The notes below the pieces were generated by a model. The model saw only the letters and a program-made list of their open reading frames with translations. It did not search any database and was not told the origin of the DNA. Below are positions 1 through 8,402 of a stretch of DNA of 23,466 nt, one piece after another (within the stretch, counting starts at the first letter, position 1; each line of letters begins with the position of its first letter). The stretch is from positions 12,849 through 36,314 of the forward strand of contig PATG01000024.1 in NCBI GenBank assembly GCA_002713555.1, in the 5' to 3' direction. This DNA comes from Planctomycetaceae bacterium. Its GTDB lineage: Bacteria; Planctomycetota; Planctomycetia; Pirellulales; Lacipirellulaceae. Made by a program: the position numbers and the translations under genes.

Positions 1-118
1 GCAAAATTTATTTGAGAAACAATCCAGAGCCGAAACCAAATGAATCCAAACAAAAGAGAGCAGCATCCACAAAGTAACAAAGCAGAATCTCGCAAGGATT
101 GTACCCAGAGCGCACGGA

Positions 119-1000
119 TCATGACGCACCTACCGTGTGGTGTCGCTCATAAATTGCACGTAGCCCCAAAGGCTCGATACGCAATTCTTCCAACGGTTGA
201 CTGGCCAACCAACCCAGCAGTGGCTCCAGCGGGCGTGCAGTCTGGATTGTCATGCACCCTTCTTGGTCGTGTTCGATGTGCAAATGTTCGGCCAGGGCAT
301 TTTGTGGTGGCGTGAAAGGCCCTGTCAGTTTGGCTCGAATACGATGCTGCAGTCTTACGTCGACCATCCTGAGCGTTTCTACCAACTGTCCCTGTCGCAG
401 GAGAATGACTCGGTCACTGATCTCTTCGACTTCTGAAAGGACATGCGACGAGAAGAGCACTCCTTTTTGAGCAGCCTTTGCTTCACGCAGGATTTGGAGA
501 ACGACGCTGCGAACACTGGGGTCGAGATTCGAGGTAGGCTCGTCAAGCACAATCAAAGGCACATCAGGTGCCAATTGGATTGCTAAAGCCAGTTTTTGTC
601 GCATACCCGACGACATGTGCTTGACTGGACATGCATCATCCAACTCGAGTCGTTGGGCCATCTCCAGGGCAGATTGCTCCGAAGAGGCCGGATGGAGCCT
701 GGCAAAAAACTTTAATATCTGTCGGCCAGTAAGATTCCGCGGCAATCGAGGGTCACCTGGCAAGTAACTCACCCTTTTGTGGACTTCAACCGCTTGATGG
801 TAACAATCAAACCCATCCAAGGTGGCTGTGCCGGCCGAAGGTTTCAAAAAACCCAATAATAAACGAAGAAGCGTTGTCTTGCCCGCTCCATTGGGTCCCA
901 GAAGTCCAAGCACCTCACCCTGCTGGGTCTCAAACGAGCATTGTTCAAGGGCCGAAAACGGACCGTAGCGTTTGCTCAAACCCGAGGCCTGGAGGAACAC
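119..1000 (-). CDS. ABC transporter ATP-binding protein (ABC-2 / drug-exporter type)
   Basis: This 293-residue protein is the ATPase half of an ABC transporter; it hydrolyses ATP on the cytoplasmic side of a membrane permease. Visible motifs are Walker A GPNGAGKT (about 35-42), the signature SSGMRQK (about 130-136, in place of LSGGQ), Walker B LIVLDEPT (about 149-156) with the D-loop after it, and an H-loop in FSSHVLSEVEE. The Q-loop reads YLPGDPRL, with Gly where Gln is usual. The SSGMRQ signature and this Q-loop are typical of ATPases paired with ABC-2 permeases (exporters such as the Bcr and Nos types). The start is GTG behind a G-rich stretch, 99 bp after gltA. No permease gene is in the window; it may lie beyond the left edge, since the 118 bp downstream hold no convincing gene. 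The substrate cannot be told. Confidence 0.9.
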   Translation of the reverse strand: MFLQASGLSKRYGPFSALEQCSFETQQGEVLGLLGPNGAGKTTLLRLLLGFLKPSAGTATLDGFDCYHQAVEVHKRVSYLPGDPRLPRNLTGRQILKFFARLHPASSEQSALEMAQRLELDDACPVKHMSSGMRQKLALAIQLAPDVPLIVLDEPTSNLDPSVRSVVLQILREAKAAQKGVLFSSHVLSEVEEISDRVILLRQGQLVETLRMVDVRLQHRIRAKLTGPFTPPQNALAEHLHIEHDQEGCMTIQTARPLEPLLGWLASQPLEELRIEPLGLRAIYERHHTVGAS

Positions 1001-1022
1001 GATTCACACCCCCTTCCCCAAT

Positions 1023-1100
1023 TGCCAGAATTCTTATTGGCAGGATTCACTGCCAGGACACACACTGCCAGAATACATCACGAAAGACTGGCGTTCTGGC
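1023..1100. repeat. Cluster of TGCCAG/CTGGCA repeats after gltA, possible terminator
   Basis: About 80 bp between gltA and the ABC gene hold six copies of GCCAG or its complement, at 1024, 1039, 1052, 1067, 1088 and 1096. GCCAGAA (1067-1073) and TTCTGGC (1094-1100) form a perfect 7-bp inverted pair that starts next to the gltA stop codon, and other arms could pair in its place. No U-tract follows, so it may be a processing or weak termination structure rather than a classic terminator. Confidence 0.4.
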
Positions 1101-2398
1101 TAACGGTCGCCGATAGGCTTGATCGCCCGCTCCTTCTCGCCCGTGTAGATCTGTCGAGGTCGGCAAATGCGCTTGGTGGGACTGGCGTGCATCTCTCGCC
1201 AATGCGATATCCAACCGGGCAACCTGCCAATGGCAAATAGCACCGTAAACATGGGTACCGGAATACCAATCGCACGGTAGATAATGCCCGAATAGAAATC
1301 GACGTTGGGGTAGAGTTTTCGCTCTACAAAATACTCATCTTTGAGAGCAACTTCGGCCAACTGTTGGGCAATATCAAAAATCGGATCGTCTATGCCACGC
1401 TTCTTCAGCAATTTGTCACATGAGGCCTTAATGATCGTGGCACGTGGATCAAAATTCTTATAGACACGATGGCCAAAACCCATCATGCGGTAATCACTAT
1501 TCTTGTCTTTGGCCATGTCAACATATTTCTTGACATTGCCACCGTCTTGGCGAATCTGCTCAAGCATCGCCACACAGGCTTCATTGGCACCACCATGCAA
1601 AGGCCCCCACAGGGCACTAATTCCCGCGGCAATCGACGCAAATAGATTTGCATTGGAAGAACCAACCATCCGAACCGTTGACGTACTGCAGTTCTGCTCA
1701 TGGTCTGCATGAACAATGAGCAACAGATTCAAAGCCTCAACAAAGTCCGGATCGATTTCGTATTCTTCGCTTGGAATCGAAAACATCATCCGTAAGAAAT
1801 TCTCACAGTACGTCAGATCATTGCGAGGATAAACAAAGGGTTGACCAACCGATTTCTTGTAGGCAAACGCCGCAATGGTTGGCAGTTTTGCCAACAAACG
1901 AACAATAGATTCATCGACTTGAACGTTGTCATGCGGATTGAGCGAATCCTGATAGAATGTCGAGAGCGCCCCCACCACAGAGCTTAAAATTGCCATGGGA
2001 TGGGCATCTCGCGGAAAGCCATCATAAAACAACCGCATGTCTTCGTGCAGCATGGTATGACGACGGAGCTTCATGCGGAAATCCTGGAGTTCTTCCGTAC
2101 TGGGCAACTCTCCATAAATCAGCAAGTAGGCCACTTCGATAAAGTCACACTGGCTGGCCAATTCTTCAATCGGATAACCTCGATAACGAAGTATGCCTTT
2201 TTCGCCGTTGAGAAACGTAACTGCGCTTTCGGTAGAACCCGTGTTGACGTAGCCTTCGTCAAGCGTGACCAAACCGGTCTCCGCTCGGAGCTTGCTGATA
2301 TCCAGACCCTGTTCTTGCTCGGACCCTTCTATAATCGGAAAATCGATTTCCTGATCACCAACTAGAAGTTTTGCGTTCTCAACACCAGCTTGATTCAT
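1100..2398 (-). CDS. gltA: Citrate synthase (type II, GltA-like)
   Basis: Citrate synthase condenses acetyl-CoA and oxaloacetate to citrate, the entry step of the TCA cycle. From the chosen ATG the protein has 432 residues, close to the 427 of E. coli GltA and in nearly the same register. The catalytic triad is present: His268 in WGPLHGGANE, His310 in MGFGHRVYK and Asp367 in YPNVDFYSG. The C-terminus ends in the usual RPRQIYTG segment followed by a short tail. The frame is open up to 2473 and a second ATG at 2431 also has a GGAG-type site, but the ATG at 2398 has AAGGA seven bases upstream and aligns best with the family. The gene lies in a minus-strand series behind a repeat-rich gap of over 500 bp, so it probably has its own promoter. 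Another TCA gene, fumC, lies 16 kb away. Confidence 0.96.
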   Translation of the reverse strand: MNQAGVENAKLLVGDQEIDFPIIEGSEQEQGLDISKLRAETGLVTLDEGYVNTGSTESAVTFLNGEKGILRYRGYPIEELASQCDFIEVAYLLIYGELPSTEELQDFRMKLRRHTMLHEDMRLFYDGFPRDAHPMAILSSVVGALSTFYQDSLNPHDNVQVDESIVRLLAKLPTIAAFAYKKSVGQPFVYPRNDLTYCENFLRMMFSIPSEEYEIDPDFVEALNLLLIVHADHEQNCSTSTVRMVGSSNANLFASIAAGISALWGPLHGGANEACVAMLEQIRQDGGNVKKYVDMAKDKNSDYRMMGFGHRVYKNFDPRATIIKASCDKLLKKRGIDDPIFDIAQQLAEVALKDEYFVERKLYPNVDFYSGIIYRAIGIPVPMFTVLFAIGRLPGWISHWREMHASPTKRICRPRQIYTGEKERAIKPIGDR

Positions 2399-2405
2399 CC
2401 CAGAT

Positions 2406-2410
2406 TCCTT
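2406..2410 (-). promoter_or_regulatory. Ribosome-binding site that supports the gltA start
   Basis: AAGGA on the minus strand, seven bases before the ATG at 2398. It favours this start over the longer frame, although GGAG before the ATG at 2431 remains an alternative. Confidence 0.55.
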
Positions 2411-2501
2411 TTCCAAAAGTCCACTCTTCATTACTTCTCCTACAACGATGCCCTTCGATCCGAACAAGAACAAATCACACTTCGTCGGATTCTGATATTT
2501 C

Positions 2502-2558
2502 GAGCCTGAGCGTTAGAGCCCACCCCACGATGCAGCAGAATTCCTAACCGCCGGGCTA
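2502..2558. repeat. Imperfect inverted repeat upstream of gltA
   Basis: GAGCCTGAGCGTTAG (from 2502) recurs in diverged form on the other strand as TAGCCCGGCGGTTAG (2558 back to 2544), with about 27 bases between. The arms match at most positions if single-base gaps are allowed. The motif resembles GC-rich intergenic repeats that I associate with planctomycete genomes, but this is from memory and was not checked. Confidence 0.4.
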
Positions 2559-2667
2559 CACAATCACGAATGTGAAGGAGCACTCGTGCACCCCAATGGG
2601 GTACCCTTTGAGTTTAGCGGTCTGGCTGTACCTATTCAATTGGCACAACTCAAGAGAGTACGCGAGG

Positions 2668-2685
2668 AGCCTGAGAAAACAGGCT
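2668..2685. repeat. Perfect 6-bp hairpin with A-rich loop
   Basis: AGCCTG (2668-2673) and CAGGCT (2680-2685) are perfect inverted arms around the loop AGAAAA. The hairpin lies just outside the left inverted end of the element at 2697-2933. No U-run follows on either strand, so a terminator role is doubtful. Confidence 0.4.
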
Positions 2686-2696
2686 AACCAGGACTT

Positions 2697-2933
2697 CTAG
2701 CCCGGATATTTTATATGTTCGGGCACCGAATCGCAGCTTTGGTCGGCGAGGTGGTCGCAGAGTTTCTCTAATAAAGGGCATTTCCTGGCGAGGCTTGCAA
2801 CCGGAGGCGTGTTTTTGACACATCGAGGCGACCACGGCTACTATGCCGCGGTGCCCGGAGTCGAAGCATAACGTGGCCAGGCAAGGACTTAGTTAGACTG
2901 CCGGAGTAGGAACGGATGAAATATCTGGGCTAG
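2697..2933. mobile_element. Candidate MITE or insertion-sequence remnant with 24-bp inverted ends
   Basis: The segment is bounded by inverted ends. The left end, reading inward from CTAGCCCGGATATTT at 2697, matches the complement of the right end, CTAGCCCAGATATTT from 2933 inward, at 20 of 24 positions. Both ends start with CTAG, which could be a 4-bp target duplication or part of the repeat. The 237-bp interior has no transposase-like frame. The right end lies one base from the stop codon of the isomerase gene, so an insertion may have set or altered that gene's 3' end. The inverted ends are seen directly; mobility is inferred. Confidence 0.5.
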
Positions 2934-2934
2934 C

Positions 2935-4290
2935 CTAACGTCGACGACGGTCACTGAGCATGGCAGCCAGATCCGTCCCGGACAAATGCCCGTCAAATAT
3001 GGTCCATACACGGCTTTTTTTACGCCGTCTGGCCATCTCCGCTTCGACCAACTGCCGTTGTCGGGATTTTTCGAGTTCTTTGCGAATATCAGCTTGGGTT
3101 TCGGTAAATGGCGTCCGCCCATCTTCTTTGCGATCCAAAACACGGATAATGTGAAAACCATGCTCCGATTCAATGATATTGCTCATTTGGCCAATTTGCA
3201 GCGAAAACAAAGCCTCATTCATCGCTTCGCAACGAAGGGCACCCCGGGTCGTCCAATCCTTGATACCACCTTCCTGAGCTGTGAATCCATGCGACTTTGC
3301 CTGGGCTAGCTCAGCAAAGACGGGACCGCGCAATTGTGGGTTCTTTGCCACCTTTTGCCAGATCTCATTCCCTAGCTCTGCACACGCTTTCCAGGCAGCA
3401 CTCCGATCACCACCAACACGGTTAAAGCGGATCATAACTTCTTCCCATTTTGCCTGGGCTGGGTATTCGTAATCTTTTAGATGTTCATTGTAGTAATTGA
3501 GCATCTCTTCATGAGTTACCTGTTCTGGTTTAGGGGCAGATTGACGCAGCCATTCACCGGCAATTGTGCGTTCGCCAAACTGCCTTTGTAAGTCTTTTAG
3601 CGAAGTTCCGTTGCGTTCTAAAAACTCCGCCAATGCACTCCGATCTTTCAATTTCAGCATTTTGATGAGTCGTGGTATTTCTGCTTCTTCAAACGGTTCG
3701 GCCAGATTTTTTTTGATTGTTGGGATATTCTCTGCAGGAATAGTACGTCGAAAATCTGCATAAAGTATTTTCGTATCGATCAATCCCATCACCTGCATTC
3801 GCATCAAACCTCGTCGGTTTTTTTCGATTTCTGCTGGAGGTATTCGATCACGGTTGGCCTCAATGATCTGGTTTACCTGCCAAAGAACATCGCTCGCTAA
3901 AATTACCTGACCATCAACACGAGCAACAATTTCGCCCCCTTCGAGTAGTTGAGCGCCATTGACAGGACTTCCAGTGGCAGGATTTGAATTGTGAAGTTTG
4001 TTGGTAGCTACCTGAGCCGAGCGATCTGGAACCTGATGGTTCCGTGCGGGATTCTTATGGGTGGGAGGGGCAATCGTTGCCGGTGAGGGTGGTGGCTTGG
4101 CCCCTGAGCTATAGACACCACGTACAGACGACGCCTCTTGGGTGGCTGGGAGGGGTGGGGGGGCAAAGGCTGCCTGAGCCCAAACCGCCGGTGCAAACAA
4201 CATCCAGGCCACCAACACTGCTGGAAACCGAATTGTGCATGCCCAGCGTAAGTGGGTTGGAGTCCATGATTTCGTTTCTGTTTGCAACAC
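2935..4290 (-). CDS. Exported parvulin-type peptidyl-prolyl isomerase, SurA/PrsA-like
   Basis: The protein (451 residues) probably helps proteins fold outside the cytoplasm by cis-trans isomerisation of proline bonds. It has a hydrophobic export segment (about 20-39, ending in VWAQA), a Pro/Ala/Ser-rich linker (about 40-115), a SurA-like N-terminal chaperone region starting at EIVARVDGQVILASDV (about 120-250), and one PPIC domain (about 278-390) with GGIKDWTTRG and ESEHGFHIIRVLDR. The basic tail ends in RRRR. The likely start is GTG, with no good ribosome-binding site; 74 bp separate it from mfd, so the two are probably co-transcribed. The stop codon TAG lies one base from the inverted end of the repeat element at 2697-2933. 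With only one PPIC domain it is closer to single-domain chaperones than to E. coli SurA, which has two. Confidence 0.85.
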   Translation of the reverse strand: MLQTETKSWTPTHLRWACTIRFPAVLVAWMLFAPAVWAQAAFAPPPLPATQEASSVRGVYSSGAKPPPSPATIAPPTHKNPARNHQVPDRSAQVATNKLHNSNPATGSPVNGAQLLEGGEIVARVDGQVILASDVLWQVNQIIEANRDRIPPAEIEKNRRGLMRMQVMGLIDTKILYADFRRTIPAENIPTIKKNLAEPFEEAEIPRLIKMLKLKDRSALAEFLERNGTSLKDLQRQFGERTIAGEWLRQSAPKPEQVTHEEMLNYYNEHLKDYEYPAQAKWEEVMIRFNRVGGDRSAAWKACAELGNEIWQKVAKNPQLRGPVFAELAQAKSHGFTAQEGGIKDWTTRGALRCEAMNEALFSLQIGQMSNIIESEHGFHIIRVLDRKEDGRTPFTETQADIRKELEKSRQRQLVEAEMARRRKKSRVWTIFDGHLSGTDLAAMLSDRRRR

Positions 4291-4364
4291 GCTGGATAAC
4301 CCGCTGGTAATTATGGGACCGTGCCTGGTTTTGCGCAGACAACTCCGAGAAAAGCGGGCGGATT

Positions 4365-7300
4365 CTAGTGGCCAGGAGAGTCTTGCCGCAAGAGCGATTT
4401 CAACCTGCTCAGAACGACCTGAATATCGCTAACTCCTTTGCCCAAAGGCAGATAGGCACTTTGACCATCTGCTACCCTGAGTTGCCCACTTTCGCGTCGC
4501 ACCAGGTTTTCCAGCCTTTGCCGATCGGTGTACCCCAGAACGATGTAAGGATCCTCTATATGAATGGAGTTTATTTTCCAGCCATGAGCCCAAATCCGTA
4601 ACCGTGCTAGTTCCAGCAATTGCTCCACCGCAGCAGGTATTGGACCAAAGCGATCTGCCAGTTCCAGCCGCAAATCGTCCAGTTCTTCCTCTGTCACAAT
4701 CCTTGCCAGGCGGCGATAGAGATCGATCTTCGTGCGCATATCGTGCATGTACTGACGCGGGAAAAATGCGCCCATGGGTAGATCGACCGAAACTTCTACG
4801 GTCTCCCGTTGTGGCATCTTCTTCAACTGACGAACTGCTTTTTCGAGTAAGGCACAGTACATCTCGTACCCCACAGCCGCAATGTGGCCACTTTGTTGTG
4901 TGCCCAGCAGGTTTCCTGCACCCCGGAGTTCTAAATCGCGCATCGCCAGTGCAAAACCGGCCCCCATTTGACTGTACTCCTCAATGGCCCGTAGTCTTCG
5001 GGCAGCCTCCGGCGAGAGATGGCGGTCTTCGTTCACCAGTAGATAACAATAAGCACGATGCTTGTACCGACCTACCCGGCCACGCAATTGATGCAAATCA
5101 GCCAGACCGTAGCGATCGGCATCGTCGATGAACATCGTATTCGCATTGGGAATATCCATACCGCTCTCGATGATCGTCGTGGCAAGCAGAATGTCAAATT
5201 CATGCCGCACAAAACCAAGTATTACTTTTTCTAACTCGGACTCGGGCATCTGCCCATGACCGATTCCCAGAGTTGCTTCCGGCACAATCTTTTCCAACCG
5301 TCGTGCCAGGGCTTGGATGTCATGGACCCGGTTATGGACAAAATACGCCTGGCCATCACGATTGATTTCACGGAGTATGGCATGCCGTATAAGATTGTCA
5401 TCGAATCGAGCTATGCGTGTTTCAACGGCCAGACGATCTTTGGGAGCTGTTTCCAAATTCGATATATTCCGCACACCCAACAGTGACATGTGCAGCGTAC
5501 GCGGTATGGGTGTTGCGGTCATGGTGAGCACATCGACGCTCGCACGCAACGCCTTGAGCCGTTCTTTAACCGCAACACCAAATCGTTGTTCCTCGTCAAT
5601 GACCACCAATCCGAGATTTTGAAATTGTACATCGGGTGACACCAAACGATGCGTGCCTATCAGCAGATCGATTTGCCCAGCAGCGGCCCTGGCGACAACC
5701 TCGCGTTGCTCACGCTTGGTACTAAAACGAGAAAGTGCGGCTATCTCAAAGGGGAATTCCGCCATGCGCTGGGTAAAAGTACGCAGATGCTGTTCGGCAA
5801 GCACGGTGGTCGGCACGAGAACGGCGACCTGGTAGCCAGAATCGATTGCTTTGAAAGCCGCACGAATGGCAATTTCGGTTTTTCCAAAACCAACATCGCC
5901 GCACAACAGGCGATCCATCGGTTTGGCCTGCTGCATGTCTTGTTTGATGGCTACCAGCGCACTTAGTTGATCAGGCGTTTCTTGATAAGGGAAGGCAGCA
6001 TCAAATTCCTTTTGCCAATGGCTGTCTTCCGGAAAGACAATGCCTGGACGTGCACTACGGGCAGCCTGCAATTGGAGCATCTCTGCAGCCATGTCCGTGA
6101 CTGCTTGCTCAGCAGCCTTCTTTTGCCGGATCCAGGCCTTGCCACCAATGCGTGCTAGCGTGGGTGTGGTCTTGCGTCCACCCACATACTTTTGCACCAA
6201 ATCGATCTTACTGGATGGCACATAAATACGAGTGCCTCCATGGAACTCGATTTCCAGGTGCTCTTCCGCACCTCCCTCTTTTTCTAAAAGTTTCAGACCC
6301 CGATAGCGACCGATGCCATGGGCAACATGCACCACCAGGTCGCCTTCACGCAATTGCAAAAAACTGTCTATGGCTCGACCAGTACGGCGTTGCGAAGGAC
6401 GAGCCATTTCTTCGCGTTGAAACAATTCGGCCGCACTCAAAAGCACCACATCTTCGCCCACAAAGCGAAAACCTTGATTCAATCGACCCAGCACAAACTG
6501 TAGCCGCTGCTCGGCAAATAGTTTCGTCTCTGCAAACAATTCGCGCAGCCGTTCTACTTCGGCATCCGTTTCTACGACTAAATAAACACGTTGCCCTATG
6601 GCAACTGTGTCAAGCTCCTCGCGAACACGGTGCACATCACCGCTGAAACGCTCAATGGACTCAAAATGAAGATGCGCCGTTGCTTCCATAGAACCGGCAG
6701 GAATACCCGATGCTGTGACCGACGGAAATTTCGCAATCTCTCGCAATGCCGTATTGGTAGCAAAAAAGTCCTCCGGGTTTTCAAGCCGCTGATGATAATA
6801 GCGTCCCTCTTCCTGCAGCTCAGTAGGCTCGACTAAAACGAACCAACTTTGCGAAGGCAGGTAGTCCGCAAAATGTGTTCGATCATTCTGGTTCGGCTGA
6901 AGTACGGTGATATCGACATGATGCAGGGCAGTAATGCTGCGCTGCGAGGCCACATCAAATGAACGGATTGATTCAATCTCATCGCCAAAGAATTCGATAC
7001 GTACGGGATTTCCAGCATCGGGAGGAAAAACATCTAGAATACCGCCCCGCAATGAGAATTCACCCGGCAATTCGATTGCCGTCGTACTGGCACAACCGTG
7101 TTCTACAAGCCAGCGGCTAAAATCCTGCTGGTCCAAATGATTGCCCACCATCAAAGTACGCGTCGCGGCCAACAAATTATCCTGGCTGGGCACAGGCTGC
7201 AACAAACTCTGTATAGCAGTCACCACAATAGCAGGGTTAGCAGTTTCCTGGTCCTTACTAGGAACCAATTGCTTCAGCAGGCGTAGACGCTGGCAATAGA

Positions 7301-7700
7301 TTTCGTCATGCAGTAACCGCTCACCTGCATCTGATTCCCATGCCGGAAAAGGATGCGTGCCTGCCGCGCCAAAGAGAGCCAGATCGTCAACCAGAGCATC
7401 GATATCACGCGCATGGGGCAACACCACAACAAGCACGTCTGGACTAGAGTTAGCCAAGGCAGCAGCTACCAGCGCGCACGAAGACCCCCAGACTCCACCC
7501 AGGGTACCGCCATGACCTGCTTGCAGGCTGGACAGTACGTCCGCAAAGTCTCGATGCCGTTCAAGTTGGGCGGCCAATTCGCTAAGTTCACGCGCCGCCA
7601 CCCGGCTGGCTGCAACGACTGTTTCCATGATGCTATTAAGGATTGTATCGGTTCTTGGAAACGGCGAATAGAAAGGATCCTGAGAATAAGCATCTGCCAC
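4365..7700 (-). CDS. mfd: Transcription-repair coupling factor Mfd
   Basis: Mfd removes RNA polymerase stalled at DNA lesions and recruits UvrA for nucleotide excision repair. This 1111-residue protein has the full layout: an N-terminal UvrB-like, UvrA-binding part (to about 350), a CarD-like RNA-polymerase-interacting domain (about 450-520, GDLVVHVAHGIGRYRG), a RecG-like translocase with Walker A GDVGFGKT (about 598-605), a DEEQ box (about 700), TATPIPRTL and LHQLRGRVGR, and a C-terminal TRCF domain (about 965-1065). E. coli Mfd has 1148 residues, so the length is normal. The longest frame starts at GTG with only a distant AAGG; an ATG at 7628 is an alternative that would shorten the N-terminus by 24 residues. 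The isomerase gene follows, and the 240 bp upstream are shared with a divergent small gene. Confidence 0.96.
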   Translation of the reverse strand: MADAYSQDPFYSPFPRTDTILNSIMETVVAASRVAARELSELAAQLERHRDFADVLSSLQAGHGGTLGGVWGSSCALVAAALANSSPDVLVVVLPHARDIDALVDDLALFGAAGTHPFPAWESDAGERLLHDEIYCQRLRLLKQLVPSKDQETANPAIVVTAIQSLLQPVPSQDNLLAATRTLMVGNHLDQQDFSRWLVEHGCASTTAIELPGEFSLRGGILDVFPPDAGNPVRIEFFGDEIESIRSFDVASQRSITALHHVDITVLQPNQNDRTHFADYLPSQSWFVLVEPTELQEEGRYYHQRLENPEDFFATNTALREIAKFPSVTASGIPAGSMEATAHLHFESIERFSGDVHRVREELDTVAIGQRVYLVVETDAEVERLRELFAETKLFAEQRLQFVLGRLNQGFRFVGEDVVLLSAAELFQREEMARPSQRRTGRAIDSFLQLREGDLVVHVAHGIGRYRGLKLLEKEGGAEEHLEIEFHGGTRIYVPSSKIDLVQKYVGGRKTTPTLARIGGKAWIRQKKAAEQAVTDMAAEMLQLQAARSARPGIVFPEDSHWQKEFDAAFPYQETPDQLSALVAIKQDMQQAKPMDRLLCGDVGFGKTEIAIRAAFKAIDSGYQVAVLVPTTVLAEQHLRTFTQRMAEFPFEIAALSRFSTKREQREVVARAAAGQIDLLIGTHRLVSPDVQFQNLGLVVIDEEQRFGVAVKERLKALRASVDVLTMTATPIPRTLHMSLLGVRNISNLETAPKDRLAVETRIARFDDNLIRHAILREINRDGQAYFVHNRVHDIQALARRLEKIVPEATLGIGHGQMPESELEKVILGFVRHEFDILLATTIIESGMDIPNANTMFIDDADRYGLADLHQLRGRVGRYKHRAYCYLLVNEDRHLSPEAARRLRAIEEYSQMGAGFALAMRDLELRGAGNLLGTQQSGHIAAVGYEMYCALLEKAVRQLKKMPQRETVEVSVDLPMGAFFPRQYMHDMRTKIDLYRRLARIVTEEELDDLRLELADRFGPIPAAVEQLLELARLRIWAHGWKINSIHIEDPYIVLGYTDRQRLENLVRRESGQLRVADGQSAYLPLGKGVSDIQVVLSRLKSLLRQDSPGH

Positions 7701-7940
7701 CTGACCCGAAAACCTTATTGTCTTCTAGAATGACCCACCGCGGCAGAATTGGATGATCTTGGCGAGCCATCCCCCATCTTACTCGTTACAACCGCAGCGA
7801 TCCTTGCGATTGGAAACCCCTTCTTGCCGAATGGCTACTGGGTCTCTCTCCCAGTCGAGATAGGCTGTTCTCCTGGTCGATAAGATGCCCAGAGGTGATC
7901 CCCCTTTCCCCGTCCTTATCCACACTTTGGAGCAACTGCA

Positions 7941-8165
7941 ATGTGGCGGTCCCTGTTCCTGGCGCTGGGCGCCTATACCTGTTTTTTGGGCGTTGAAGCG
8001 CTCGCTCTCGAAAAAGCCGTCTTGAAAAAGCCCATCCCTGGTAAGCCAAACCAACATACCAAGCAAGACCTGGTTCCACCGGATTGGGCTCCCTGGAGCT
8101 TGATGAGCGGCGGTGCAGTTGTAGTGCTGTACTCCTTTACCATCCCTCGACGCGCCAAAGGCTGA
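7941..8165 (+). CDS. Small two-helix membrane protein, planctomycete-type hypothetical
   Basis: This 74-residue protein has a hydrophobic N-terminal helix (about 2-24), a polar, Lys-rich middle (about 25-45), and a second hydrophobic stretch (about 50-66) introduced by PPDWAPWSLMSGGAVVVLYS. It ends with the basic tail IPRRAKG. GGAG lies eight bases before the ATG, and the hydrophobicity pattern is that of a real protein. I recall similar short proteins with a PP-W-APWSL motif in planctomycetes, but no function is known to me. It is divergent from mfd and in the same direction as ilvB, which starts 237 bp downstream. Confidence 0.75.
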   Translation: MWRSLFLALGAYTCFLGVEALALEKAVLKKPIPGKPNQHTKQDLVPPDWAPWSLMSGGAVVVLYSFTIPRRAKG

Positions 8166-8340
8166 CAAAAATCCAGATCTGACGGGCCTTTGGGACCAAG
8201 CGGGGTAGATTTTGTCCGCCTGGTCGAGCAAATCCTTGATTTTCGTACCCCAGTACGCATAGGATGAATAGGTTTAGGGGTCATGTCCCGAGTACCAGCT
8301 TGCCTGGTCTTAGTACCAAACTGCCTGCCTTGGCATCTCT

Positions 8341-8354
8341 GGCTGGCATCAGCC
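8341..8354 (+). repeat. Short hairpin in the ilvB leader
   Basis: GGCTG (8341-8345) and CAGCC (8350-8354) are perfect 5-bp arms around GCAT, about 48 bases before the ilvB start. It is too small to assign a role; a leader attenuator would need a Leu/Val/Ile-rich leader peptide, and I see none. Confidence 0.25.
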
Positions 8355-8390
8355 GAATCCCTGGACCAATGTTTCGATCGTACATTAATT

Positions 8391-8397
8391 GAGGTGA
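8391..8397 (+). promoter_or_regulatory. Ribosome-binding site that sets the ilvB start
   Basis: GAGGTGA lies five bases before the GTG at 8403. It is the best Shine-Dalgarno match in the area and selects this start over the ATG at 8283, which would add 40 residues unlike the family. Confidence 0.7.
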
Positions 8398-8402
8398 ATC
8401 TC

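Larger units (their letters stand above)
2399..2934. other. Non-coding gap between the isomerase gene and gltA, rich in inverted repeats
   Basis: I see no convincing gene here. A 61-codon minus-strand frame at 2650-2835 crosses a repeat end and resembles nothing I know. The gap holds an imperfect inverted pair (2502-2558), a perfect hairpin (2668-2685) and a pair of 24-bp inverted ends (2697-2933), each listed separately. The gltA promoter should lie in its left part, but no clear -35/-10 pair stands out. Confidence 0.7.

Noticed and set aside
40..315. Plus-strand frame of 91 codons at the left edge
   Set aside because: It overlaps the 3' part of the ABC ATPase gene on the other strand and has no domain or start signal.
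2650..2835. Minus-strand frame of 61 codons inside the repeat-rich gap
   Set aside because: It crosses the left inverted end of the candidate element and has no recognisable domain; no case for a transposase fragment could be made.
8283..8402. N-terminal 40-residue extension of ilvB
   Set aside because: The extension has no counterpart in the family and no ribosome site, whereas the GTG at 8403 follows a good GAGGTGA.
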